A DNA stretch of 27,574 nt from JAFLCA01 sp041907145 (GTDB taxonomy: Bacteria > Bdellovibrionota_C > UBA2361 > JAFLCA01): assembly GCA_041907145.1 (NCBI GenBank), contig JAYRHW010000106.1, positions 1-27,574 of the forward strand. The letters run 5' to 3'. This document shows positions 1-6,464 of the stretch, piece by piece. Each line of letters begins with the position of its first letter. The first letter of the stretch is position 1. The translations under genes were made by a program, and so were the position numbers. A model generated the notes under the pieces. It saw nothing but the letters and a program-made list of their open reading frames with translations. It did no database searches and was not told the origin of the DNA.

Positions 1-891
1 GAAAGCGACTGTGCCGCCGAGGCGCTCTTTGAGCGCACGTTGGCGGCACTTCCCGCACCGCAGACTGCCGGAGACGCCCCGCCTTCTGCCGCAGAGCCCG
101 CTTCGCCCCAGGGCGCTCAAGTGGATCTGTTCCAGGCAGCTGCTCAGATCGGGATCGTCGGAGAAACCGCAAATGCTGCGGCAATCGATGTCGTTAGCAA
201 CGTCGTCGACCTGCTGCACTTGGCTTTGCGTTTGGATGCCGGAGTCTCGCTGGATAAGCAGGACCGCAAGGTTCTGTGGAACCCAGCCGTTGCTTCGGAT
301 CTCAAGCACTTGGCCAAGCAGCTCAAGGATGCGCGCTCGGCCCAGCGATCTGCCGCAAATAAAGGCGATGCCCGCGACAAACTCGAGAAGCTCCAAGACG
401 CATTCGCGGAGTTCAATATCCTGCTTGATTCTACCATTGCGTTGCTGGGCAATGGCGGGAGTCACGTGGGTCGAGTGTCAGCGCAGGCTGGACCTCTTTT
501 GCAGTGGATGCGAGTCGAGCACAGCCATCTCAAAGCCGAGGTGGCCGCACTCTTGACGCAGATGCCCAAGCCCCAGGGCGGTTCCGGTCTGGATATCGGA
601 CTGGCCTTCCTTTCGGGTGCTTCAGGCTTCGGCGGGTTCGGTCAGTTTGGTCAAATTGGACCGGCGGTGCAGGGTGTTCAAGCGATCACGCAGGTTACTC
701 GCGTGCGGCAACCGGTAATGGCATATCCTGCCCCGGTTATCGCGCAGCAGTACACCCAAGTGCAGCGCTTTGTACCTGCTCCTTTCGTCTCCGCCCCGAG
801 TCAGGCCTACGCCTTCCATCTGAATATTGCTCGTCAGCAATGTCATGGTGCAGGGACAGCCGTCGGAGTGGATGTCCACGTTCGCCGCTAG
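1..891 (+). CDS. Hypothetical protein, 5' end outside window
   Basis: The reading frame is open from the first base, so the true start probably lies upstream; a TTG at 40 is the first start-like codon inside the window. I do not recognise the family. What is visible is an Ala/Pro-rich N-terminal part, a central helical region of about 150 residues with regular Leu/Ala/Lys/Glu spacing, then a Gly/Phe-rich stretch (around 595-660) and a Pro/Val/Gln-rich tail. No membrane span or catalytic motif stands out. A strong hairpin with a T-run follows the stop, so this is the last gene of its transcript. The overlapping frames inside it look like shadows. That it is coding is fairly safe; function is unknown. 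Confidence 0.7.
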   Translation, partial: ESDCAAEALFERTLAALPAPQTAGDAPPSAAEPASPQGAQVDLFQAAAQIGIVGETANAAAIDVVSNVVDLLHLALRLDAGVSLDKQDRKVLWNPAVASDLKHLAKQLKDARSAQRSAANKGDARDKLEKLQDAFAEFNILLDSTIALLGNGGSHVGRVSAQAGPLLQWMRVEHSHLKAEVAALLTQMPKPQGGSGLDIGLAFLSGASGFGGFGQFGQIGPAVQGVQAITQVTRVRQPVMAYPAPVIAQQYTQVQRFVPAPFVSAPSQAYAFHLNIARQQCHGAGTAVGVDVHVRR

Positions 892-925
892 GACTCAATC
901 GGTCGTAGCAGGAGATTACGGAAGA

Positions 926-966
926 CCCCGCCCGTGTCGACACCTGTCGCGCGGGCGGGGATTTTT
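926..966 (+). terminator. Rho-independent terminator after the first gene
   Basis: The arms CCCCGCCCG (926-934) and CGGGCGGGG (952-960) pair perfectly and are followed by a T-run at 962-966. It lies about 35 bases after the stop of the upstream gene and before the next gene's leader, as expected for an intrinsic terminator. Confidence 0.85.
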
Positions 967-1126
967 CCAGATCGGCGAAAGCATGACTTTATGTTTTGCT
1001 GCAGGTTTTTACCTATGAGAGCTTCCCGATCTCTTTTGGGTAAGAGTTGAGAGAACACATGGCAGATTGTGGGCGTTATGTTTTCGCCGCTGTCGTGTTG
1101 TTGGCCGGTTACAAGGGAGAAAGCTC

Positions 1127-1504
1127 ATGAACCGGATTTTGCCGTTGTGCGGGATGGTGTTGGGGTTGTGGCTGCCTGGTTGCGGTACGTTGACGCTGGT
1201 GTTGGAAAACCCGGACTCTTTGTCCTACGACACCACCGTTGTGTACCATGATACGCAGCCCGTCGTTTGGGATCAGTACTATGTCGATCTCTGGTACGAT
1301 CAGTATGGCTACACGCCGTATTTTGCCGACCAGTATGTGATCGAAGAGGTGGTCCAGTACTACGACGCCTACCAGACCTATCCCGCCTGGTACTACGACG
1401 AGGTGACCTACGAAACTCAGGTTTTCTACGATACCTTTGGCTACGAGCCGGGGTTCGGGGATGGCTGGAGTTTCGATGGCAGCGTCTACTACTGGCAGGG
1501 CTAG
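1127..1504 (+). CDS. Small tyrosine-rich lipoprotein, unknown function
   Basis: The protein has 125 residues. The start at 1127 is chosen because AAGGGAG lies at the proper distance upstream; an earlier in-frame start at 1067 has no such site. Residues 1-19 form a lipoprotein signal ending in the lipobox LPGC, so Cys19 would be lipidated and the protein placed in the cell envelope. The mature part of about 106 residues contains 20 Tyr and roughly a dozen Asp, often as YY, YD or QY pairs, with few Lys or Arg and no further Cys. I know of no named family with this composition. It could be a surface or matrix-associated protein, or a substrate for tyrosine cross-linking, but that is speculation. 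It appears monocistronic, between two hairpins. Confidence 0.75.
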   Translation: MNRILPLCGMVLGLWLPGCGTLTLVLENPDSLSYDTTVVYHDTQPVVWDQYYVDLWYDQYGYTPYFADQYVIEEVVQYYDAYQTYPAWYYDEVTYETQVFYDTFGYEPGFGDGWSFDGSVYYWQG

Positions 1505-1525
1505 TCGGACCAAAGCACCTGCATG

Positions 1526-1604
1526 ACACACGGCAAAGAACTTGGCAGGGTTGAGGTCTTTCCCTCATTCGGGAAGGTTTTCTGCCCCCATTTTTGCCGT
1601 GTGT
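1526..1604. repeat. Long inverted repeat spanning the convergent gene ends
   Basis: ACACACGGCAAA (1526-1537) is exactly complementary to TTTGCCGTGTGT (1593-1604). Inside it GGCAG (1544-1548) pairs with CTGCC (1582-1586), and the 1558-1577 hairpin sits at the centre. The result is one imperfect, nested stem-loop of about 79 bases covering the intergenic gap and the last codons of the minus-strand gene. It may act as a two-way transcript end. Confidence 0.6.
1558..1581 (+). terminator. Terminator-like hairpin between convergent genes
   Basis: CTTTCCC (1558-1564) pairs with GGGAAGG (1571-1577, one G-T pair) around a 6-base loop, followed by TTTT (1578-1581). It would end the tyrosine-rich lipoprotein transcript and overlaps the stop codon of the convergent membrane-protein gene. 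It is nested inside a larger inverted repeat (see 1526-1604). Confidence 0.55.
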
Positions 1605-3238
1605 TCCCTCGGCTCTTCTTCGTCATCCTGTTGGCCAACTATTTGGTCAGACAGTTCTTCCCAGCTCATATGGCTGCCATGATAGCTGATCTCATGTTCG
1701 GATTTCTCGAAGGCCTTCACCAAAACCTTGTCGAGCCGTACCAGAATCTGTCTCCGTTCCCTATTCTCTGCAAATCGTTCCTGATAAGCGCAGGTCTGGG
1801 TAAACTCAAAGACGAAGTCCCAGCGCTTCGGAAAGCAAAAGTGATAGTGACGCTGCTTCATTAATGCAGCGAGCTCGACCGAGAACGGCCAGATGGACTC
1901 GTCCTTGAGGTCGAAGCGGTAAAAGCTTTGATCCGGATAAGGAAGTATGTCTGCAAATTGAGCTTGAATATTGCTGCGTCTGCAGAGCTTGAGAGGTTTG
2001 AGCGTCTTCCCGGACAGTTTAAGGGGCGAAAGCGCCAGCAGTGCACAGCAGGCGACTCTCAAATAAAAGCGAGAATTTTCCGAGAAGTCCTTCGTCAGAG
2101 GCGCAGCCCAAAGCGCTATCCGCCAGAGCAGCAAAATCCAAAGACACGCTGCTAGACCGAACTGGTACATAATAAGGTAGCCAAAAAAATCTCCCTGAAT
2201 CTTAGTGGTTGAGTAAGTGGCTAGGAGGACAGCGAAAGTTAAGTACGATCTGAGTGCTCGATAAAGCCGATCCTCAGCGCCCGGGATCCAAGTTAGAGTG
2301 AGGAGCAACAAGGCCACTGTGCTGTGCCAGGGGCCTAGTACCACCACATAGTGCAGGGGTTTGGTAAAATAGGGCGCCATCTTGGCAAATGCATCGAGGA
2401 GCGTGAACTGGGGCTCGGCGTTCACAGCGAAAGCCAAGATTCGCGCGATGTTTCCTCGTGGGCCTCGAATAGCCCAGTCGTAAAGGGGCGGTGCCCAAGC
2501 AATGAGCGTGAGCGCCCCGCTGCTAAAAGCGAATGCCGCCTCTTTGCCGGTAAGTTTTGATTTTCTTGCTTTCAGGATCACTGCTACTGCAGCGCAAAAG
2601 TAAATACCAATTGCCAGCGGCACTGCGCCCAAGTGAGCCTGGGCCATCAGAACCGAAGCAATTGCCATGTAGAGCAGTCCAAGAAAGTCTCCACAGAAGG
2701 CGACAGCAGCGCCAAGAATTAGCAGCGCAGTCGGGGAAGGGGGGGTGTATGGATTCCATACATCGCTCATAGGGCCGAAAGGCGAGCGGTCCTCTCCAAC
2801 AAACAAGATGAGAAAGAGGGGAAGCCAAAGTGCCGAAAGCCAGCGCTGGGTAAAGTTCCGGAGACTTAAATGGACCAATCCGGCAATGACAAGAATATTC
2901 AGCACGAACTGCGCCAGAGCATGGCTGGCGCTGAGTGAAAGTTTTAACGGAGAGATTTCGTCGAATAGGGCGTACCAATAGAAGTGAATCGGCCCCGGGT
3001 GTCGAAAGCCGAGCCGGCTATACGCCCCATTCCAAGCCTCAAAGTGCTTTGCGTTGGCAACGCTCAATTCGAGCAGGAAGTAATCTGTCAAATCTTTGCA
3101 GTAGGTGGAGAGATAGAGCCAGTGTTTGTAGGGCAGATAGAGCAAGGCGATAAGGAGCCCTAGGTAGCTGAACGTTGGGACAAGAATGTTCCTTCGCGAG
3201 GTCATCGAAATAATCCGCATCGGCTGGCGGCCCTGCAT
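1565..3238 (-). CDS. Multi-pass membrane protein, GT-C glycosyltransferase-like
   Basis: The protein has 557 residues, with a hydrophobic span near residues 20-40, about ten further predicted spans up to roughly residue 400, and a soluble C-terminal part rich in Phe, Lys and Glu. The segment YSRLGFRHPGP in the first large loop resembles a signature in bacterial integral membrane proteins of GT-C/GT39-like architecture; that resemblance is from memory and weak. Acidic residues just before this motif could be catalytic, as in GT-C enzymes. The start is uncertain: ATGs at 3238, 3220 and 3208 are all possible and none has a good ribosome site. No neighbouring glycan-synthesis genes help. It may be an envelope glycosyltransferase or an orphan membrane protein. 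Confidence 0.75.
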   Translation of the reverse strand: MQGRQPMRIISMTSRRNILVPTFSYLGLLIALLYLPYKHWLYLSTYCKDLTDYFLLELSVANAKHFEAWNGAYSRLGFRHPGPIHFYWYALFDEISPLKLSLSASHALAQFVLNILVIAGLVHLSLRNFTQRWLSALWLPLFLILFVGEDRSPFGPMSDVWNPYTPPSPTALLILGAAVAFCGDFLGLLYMAIASVLMAQAHLGAVPLAIGIYFCAAVAVILKARKSKLTGKEAAFAFSSGALTLIAWAPPLYDWAIRGPRGNIARILAFAVNAEPQFTLLDAFAKMAPYFTKPLHYVVVLGPWHSTVALLLLTLTWIPGAEDRLYRALRSYLTFAVLLATYSTTKIQGDFFGYLIMYQFGLAACLWILLLWRIALWAAPLTKDFSENSRFYLRVACCALLALSPLKLSGKTLKPLKLCRRSNIQAQFADILPYPDQSFYRFDLKDESIWPFSVELAALMKQRHYHFCFPKRWDFVFEFTQTCAYQERFAENRERRQILVRLDKVLVKAFEKSEHEISYHGSHMSWEELSDQIVGQQDDEEEPREHTAKMGAENLPE

Positions 3239-3345
3239 TAGAGCATTTTTCGCCGTGCGTATCCATATGATGGAGAGGAGGCGATTTGAGGCAGTGCAAA
3301 GGTGGAAGCGAGTTCAGTGCGTCGTCTTGCAGTGGGGCTAATGGG

Positions 3346-3382
3346 AGTCAGCTCCCGGCCCGTATTTGGCCGGGAGCTGACT
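3346..3382. terminator. Perfect 15-bp hairpin after the lipoprotein gene
   Basis: The arms 3346-3360 (AGTCAGCTCCCGGCC) and 3368-3382 are exact reverse complements around a 7-base loop. The structure begins 6 bases after the stop codon of the minus-strand lipoprotein gene. Neither side carries a T-run, so it may be a transcript-stabilising or Rho-assisted 3' end rather than a classic intrinsic terminator. It could also be a palindromic repeat unit, but no second copy is visible in the window. Confidence 0.6.
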
Positions 3383-3388
3383 TGTATG

Positions 3389-3865
3389 TTACTCGCTGGC
3401 GGAGCAGCATCGTGCGAGTGGGCCGTTTGGCGAGGGGGAGACGCCAAGCGATGCGCAGATTGCGGCTGCTTGGGCGCAAGTACTGCAGACTTGCCTTGAG
3501 TCGGAGCGCGCGCTGACCTCATTCAACGAACTTCCTGCCCCGTCGAAATTATCCTCCTCGGCACCTAAGAGCACTTTCGAAACCAACGCATCGAGCTCCG
3601 TGCCATTTGATTGAGGAGCCAAATGCGAGCCTCCATCGTCTTTATCGGTTGGGCAGGCATCGTTTTGGTGCCCCTCCTCTTTTCCTTTCAGTCCTAAACA
3701 TTTTTGCAGCGTCTGGCTTAAGTCCTGACCCGCAGCACGTTCTCTGTCGTAGGTTTCGCGAATTCCATCGCAGGCCCCCTTGATGGTGCTACAGGCGCTA
3801 GTCATAAGGCAGGCGGTACACAAAAGGGCGAGGGCAAGAACTCGGGTCAAAACTGGGAAACGCAT
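3389..3865 (-). CDS. Putative lipoprotein, unknown function
   Basis: The protein has 158 residues from the ATG at 3865, chosen because GGAGG lies 5 bases upstream; an ATG at 3877 would place that site inside the coding region. Residues 1-25 form a signal with basic start (MRFPVLTRV), hydrophobic core and candidate lipobox TSAC (Cys25). Thr at -3 is atypical, so lipidation is likely rather than certain. The mature protein is hydrophilic, rich in Ser, Asp and Glu, with several Cys (a CSTC pair and a CC near the end) that might form disulfides in the periplasm. I do not recognise a family. Its promoter carries the TGTTC-N5-GAACA-like palindrome also found at two other genes nearby, suggesting common control. 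Confidence 0.65.
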   Translation of the reverse strand: MRFPVLTRVLALALLCTACLMTSACSTIKGACDGIRETYDRERAAGQDLSQTLQKCLGLKGKEEGHQNDACPTDKDDGGSHLAPQSNGTELDALVSKVLLGAEEDNFDGAGSSLNEVSARSDSRQVCSTCAQAAAICASLGVSPSPNGPLARCCSASE

Positions 3866-3888
3866 AAAAACCTCCATAAACCGACTAA

Positions 3889-3894
3889 AATATA
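3889..3894 (-). promoter_or_regulatory. Candidate -10 box of the lipoprotein gene
   Basis: On the minus strand TATATT reads from 3894 to 3889 and would start transcription near 3882, leaving a short leader with GGAGG before the ATG at 3865. No good -35 element lies upstream. The palindrome at 3897-3911 fills the expected spacer. Confidence 0.35.
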
Positions 3895-3914
3895 AATGTC
3901 CAATGCGAACATTT
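3894..3914. promoter_or_regulatory. Palindromic operator copy 1
   Basis: AAATGTCC-AATGC-GAACATTT matches the pattern TGTTC-N5-GAACA with one mismatch (TGTCC for TGTTC) and keeps flanking A/T symmetry. It lies in the promoter of the minus-strand lipoprotein gene, about 30 bases upstream of its start codon. Two exact copies of the core lie at 4078-4092 and 5367-5381. Confidence 0.6.
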
Positions 3915-4058
3915 GTTATATTTATGGTACTATTGGCGAGAAGGGTGACCTCAGTTACTTAACTTTTTGGACAAATGGGAGCTAAAAGGTGATACTCGTA
4001 GGGGCGATAACTAGCTGATACGACCAGAAAAACCGAATTTATCAAGCTGCTGAGATAT

Positions 4059-4087
4059 TTGACCGATTATTATCAAATGTTCAGAAT
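4059..4087 (+). promoter_or_regulatory. Candidate promoter of the DUF6502 gene
   Basis: TTGACC (4059-4064) and CAGAAT (4082-4087) are separated by 17 bases. Transcription would begin around 4094, essentially at the ATG (4096), implying a leaderless mRNA; no Shine-Dalgarno sequence precedes the start. The -10 box is embedded in the palindrome at 4078-4092, so a bound protein would block the promoter. Confidence 0.45.
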
Positions 4088-4092
4088 GAACA
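4078..4092. promoter_or_regulatory. Palindromic operator copy 2 (DUF6502 gene)
   Basis: TGTTC-AGAAT-GAACA is a perfect 5-base inverted repeat with 5-base spacer ending 3 bases before the ATG at 4096. Its core is identical to the copy at 5367-5381. Its position over the -10 box fits autorepression of the downstream gene. Confidence 0.7.
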
Positions 4093-4095
4093 CAT

Positions 4096-4911
4096 ATGCC
4101 AACCTTGCCTGATGGCTCAATCCGCCGTCTTCTGATCGCAGTTGTACGCACTGCGTTTCGGCTGGGGGTCAGCGCGCCAGACTTCCTGCGAGTCGCTAAA
4201 GAGCTCTATGTGCAGGTTGCGCGCGAGGAGCTTTCTTCTGTAAATGAGAAGGTCAACCTCAGCCGAGTCAGCGTTGCTACGGGGCTTTCTCGTCAAGACA
4301 TCATGCGAATGGAGAGCCGCAGCCAGTCGGAGCAGGCCGGCTCGGCATCGCTAGCAGCACGGGTGATAGGTCTCTGGTCAAATGGAAAGAAGTATCAATC
4401 CAAGAAAGGGCCCCGTCCGCTAAGCGTTCAGGAAGATGATAGCGAGTTTTCGAAGCTAGTTTGGTCAATCAGCACCAACATTCATCCAGGTTCGGTGTTG
4501 TTCGAGCTGCAGCGCAATGGTTCGGTGAAAGTCGAAAATGGGCTAGCTCATCTGATACACGGCAGCGCCCGTGTGGCGGGCTCACCGGAACGAGCGGTGG
4601 ATCTGATGGCCAGAGGCATAGAGAGCTATTTAGAAATGGCGCAGGAAAACCTAGCATCCGGTACGGGAGAGTCTCCGCACCTCCAAATTCATACTGCCTA
4701 TGACAATATTCGCCCGGATGCCTGGCCCAGAATTCATTCATGGATGAAGGAACAGGGCAGGGAGTTTCATCGTAAAGCCAGAGAATTTCTTTCGGCCTTT
4801 GATAGAGATATAAATCCAGCTTCGGGTGAAATGAGCACCGAAAAACTGAAGGTTGAAGTTGTGACGTTTAGTTTAACGGGGCCACTACCAAAGTCCAGGA
4901 AGGACGGCTAA
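4096..4911 (+). CDS. DUF6502 family protein, putative DNA-binding regulator
   Basis: The protein has 271 residues, a normal length for DUF6502 as I remember the family. The N-terminus (LPDGSIRRLLIAVVRTAFRLGVSAPDF..) and the segment SRVSVATGLSRQDIMRM (about residues 55-71) match the family pattern, the latter reading as a helix-turn-helix recognition region. The C-terminal half is helical and unassigned. No signal or membrane span is present, so it is cytoplasmic. The family has no firm function; a DNA-binding role is inferred from the HTH-like segment. The gene may be leaderless and carries a palindrome at its start, repeated at two neighbouring promoters, so autoregulation and control of those genes is a reasonable hypothesis. 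Its stop overlaps the convergent pilin gene by 4 bases. Confidence 0.8.
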   Translation: MPTLPDGSIRRLLIAVVRTAFRLGVSAPDFLRVAKELYVQVAREELSSVNEKVNLSRVSVATGLSRQDIMRMESRSQSEQAGSASLAARVIGLWSNGKKYQSKKGPRPLSVQEDDSEFSKLVWSISTNIHPGSVLFELQRNGSVKVENGLAHLIHGSARVAGSPERAVDLMARGIESYLEMAQENLASGTGESPHLQIHTAYDNIRPDAWPRIHSWMKEQGREFHRKAREFLSAFDRDINPASGEMSTEKLKVEVVTFSLTGPLPKSRKDG

Positions 4912-5129
4912 TCCTGATCGGGGATAACCTCCGGATCTCCGATACCCTCATCGCTGCCGCCCCCGAGACGTATCACGAAGGTGTTAAGATTCTGGTTAAT
5001 TCGCCGGGCAGTGCTGAGCATGGTGGAGGTCGTCATCAGCACGGCAAACACAAGCATGAGCGAGTACTCTATGGTTGCCGCGCCGCGCTGCTTGGAGCTT
5101 CCAGCCCTATTTCTGGATAGTGTCTTCAT
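4908..5129 (-). CDS. Flp/type IVb pilin-like small protein, orphan
   Basis: The protein has 73 residues. QRGAATIEYSLMLVFAVLM carries the type IVb prepilin pattern: Gly followed by a hydrophobic segment with Glu at +5 and Tyr at +6 (G|AATIEY). A prepilin peptidase would cut after that Gly, leaving a mature pilin with a hydrophobic N-terminal helix and a short Gly/Asp/Glu-rich tail. AGGG lies 7 bases before the ATG. No tad or cpa assembly genes are nearby, so it may use a secretion machine encoded elsewhere, or be a TadE/F-like minor pilin. It overlaps the end of the DUF6502 gene tail to tail by 4 bases. Confidence 0.7.
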   Translation of the reverse strand: MKTLSRNRAGSSKQRGAATIEYSLMLVFAVLMTTSTMLSTARRINQNLNTFVIRLGGGSDEGIGDPEVIPDQD

Positions 5130-5364
5130 GCTCTAACCCTATCCGCTGGTCTGCAAGAGTTGCTCCAGGCTATCGAGCCCCTAACGCCCTACCCCCAAAT
5201 GCAGAACCGGTTACCTATCCGGTGCGCCTGTTCGCAGCCCTAGGCGAGTCTCCTATGAGTTCTAAGAAAGCGACCTAGAAGACTAATAATATTTGCTATT
5301 TCGGGACAATGGAAAGGTTCCCAGTCCTCAACCACTAGTACGCTTATGCGGCACGATTCTTGAA
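5130..5364. other. Intergenic stretch, no gene seen
   Basis: This gap lies between the divergently transcribed pilin gene (minus) and secreted-protein gene (plus). The only frame of note is a short plus-strand one (5075-5278) without family or ribosome site, which I do not believe. It probably holds the pilin promoter, but no convincing -35/-10 pair is visible. An A/T-rich patch lies at 5280-5300. Confidence 0.4.
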
Positions 5365-5383
5365 AATGTTCATAATGAACATT
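5365..5383. promoter_or_regulatory. Palindromic operator copy 3 (secreted-protein gene)
   Basis: AATGTTC-ATAAT-GAACATT is a perfect 7-base inverted repeat with 5-base spacer, the most symmetrical of the three copies. It lies about 34 bases upstream of the ATG at 5417. Its CATAAT (5371-5376) occupies the same position within the motif as the candidate -10 box of copy 2, but no -35 is clear. Confidence 0.7.
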
Positions 5384-5416
5384 GCAGCTGACGCTGCCAT
5401 ATACAGGAGCACGAGT

Positions 5417-5911
5417 ATGAATTCATTTACCAGAACACTAATCGCAGCTTTCTTCGTTGTCTTGCTTGCGGCGCCTTCGGCGAAGGCCCAAGTCACACGA
5501 GGGGATAAAACCTTAGCCCTCGCACCACTGGTCCTTATAGAGCTGAATTGCTTACAGAGCTCAGCGATCGGTTCCTACCCAAGTGTTGTCGAGGAAATTT
5601 CTTTGAGTCGCGAACTGCGCAGTGACTTTCACGGGCAAATTAACCTTGGGGAAACCCCTCAGGGGTCGGGCGTTGTTTTCGGCATCGCTCTAAAACCCGC
5701 TCCGTATCCGAATCTTATCGAGGTAGACGGCGTGGGCATTGAAGCCTTCGAGTCCAGGACCAATCCAGCATTGGCTAATGTTTCCACGGGAGCTTCCTTC
5801 ACAAAGGCATTTGTCGAGAAGGGGTCGTATATTTTCTTGAGTGGTTACGGCGGCGCACACGACACTTTGGGCTCCATAAGTTGTGTTCTCCGGATCGGCG
5901 ATGCGAACTAG
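5417..5911 (+). CDS. Secreted protein, unknown function
   Basis: The protein has 164 residues. The start at 5417 is chosen because AGGAG lies 9 bases upstream and it gives a textbook signal peptide (basic start, hydrophobic core LIAAFFVVLLAA, cleavage at AKA|Q after residue 24). The mature part is about 140 residues with two Cys (near 39 and near the C-terminus, SCVLRIGD) that could form one disulfide, and a beta-strand-like pattern of short hydrophobic stretches with Gly. I do not recognise the family. It is the first gene after palindrome copy 3 and overlaps a following small ORF, so it probably heads a short operon. Confidence 0.65.
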   Translation: MNSFTRTLIAAFFVVLLAAPSAKAQVTRGDKTLALAPLVLIELNCLQSSAIGSYPSVVEEISLSRELRSDFHGQINLGETPQGSGVVFGIALKPAPYPNLIEVDGVGIEAFESRTNPALANVSTGASFTKAFVEKGSYIFLSGYGGAHDTLGSISCVLRIGDAN

Positions 5912-6041
5912 TCCAGTGAATTTTGAACGGCGCTGCCCCCATCAGGCACTGGGGGCAGCGTTGCTCTTTGCGGGAATATTGCTGGTTGGAGCGCGGGCGT
6001 GGGCGCAAGAGCCGCGGGTGATTGCCCTTAGTTTTAGATAA
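5901..6041 (+). CDS. Tiny ORF with signal peptide, 11-residue mature peptide
   Basis: This 46-codon frame begins at an ATG inside the end of the preceding secreted-protein gene (overlap 5901-5911) and ends 20 bases before the next start. It reads as a signal peptide: basic stretch FERRC near residues 8-12, hydrophobic core ALGAALLFAGILLVG (16-30), and cleavage motif ARAWA|Q after residue 35. That leaves QEPRVIALSFR as the predicted exported peptide. There is no clear ribosome site, but start/stop overlap would permit coupling. A strong hairpin (5931-5961) lies within it. Alternatives are a remnant of a once longer exported protein or chance. Confidence 0.45.
   Translation: MRTSPVNFERRCPHQALGAALLFAGILLVGARAWAQEPRVIALSFR
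5931..5961 (+). terminator. Strong hairpin, terminator or attenuator
   Basis: CGCTGCCCCCA (5931-5941) pairs with TGGGGGCAGCG (5950-5960) around an 8-base loop; a loose T-containing tail (TTGCTCTTTG) follows. It could end the secreted-protein transcript or attenuate it before the gene at 6062. It lies within the tiny ORF at 5901-6041, so the two readings compete. Confidence 0.5.
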
Positions 6042-6061
6042 AAAAGATGGAGGGATTTTCT

Positions 6062-6424
6062 ATGGTTTCGACTGCATATTCGCAAATAGCAAGGGCATTA
6101 CCGGTGGAAGAGTTAGTTAGCTTGCTGCGCAGCCAGCCTGACGTGGCTCAGGCCGTGCTTGACCGACGAGGTGCCGCCTACGGCATTTCACAAATGAGCG
6201 TGGCATTGAAGGAGAACGCTCCCGAAGATGGCCCGTCGATACGGATTGCATACAAATCAACGAGTCCCAGTTCCGGCAGAGGTACAACTGTCGAGGCTGA
6301 GCTGTTTTTGCACAAGCCGGAGCTATCATGGCTAAGGCTTTCCGGCCTCATCTATAAGGGAGTGGAAGCAGTTGACTCCGCCACCGCCGCGGTAACTATG
6401 ACGGACCCTACGCGGGAGCAGTAA
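6062..6424 (+). CDS. Small hypothetical cytoplasmic protein
   Basis: The protein has 120 residues from the ATG at 6062, which has GGAGGG 7 bases upstream; the ATG at 6047 overlaps that site and is less likely. No signal peptide, membrane span or Cys is evident. The N-terminal third is helical (EELVSLLRSQPDVAQAVLDRR); the rest reads as short strands ending in a Thr/Asp-rich tail. No family is recognised. It lies downstream of the secreted protein and the tiny ORF, so it may belong to the same operon, with the hairpin at 5931-5961 between. Confidence 0.55.
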   Translation: MVSTAYSQIARALPVEELVSLLRSQPDVAQAVLDRRGAAYGISQMSVALKENAPEDGPSIRIAYKSTSPSSGRGTTVEAELFLHKPELSWLRLSGLIYKGVEAVDSATAAVTMTDPTREQ

Positions 6425-6464
6425 AGTTCCGGTATGCAAGCACGCTGCCGTTACCCCGCGCAGC

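Noticed and set aside
1109..1568. Two long minus-strand frames opposite the tyrosine-rich lipoprotein gene
   Set aside because: They are shadows caused by its biased composition; the plus frame has the ribosome site, signal and lipobox.
5075..5278. 67-codon plus-strand frame over the pilin gene start
   Set aside because: No ribosome site or domain, and it runs antisense to the pilin coding region.
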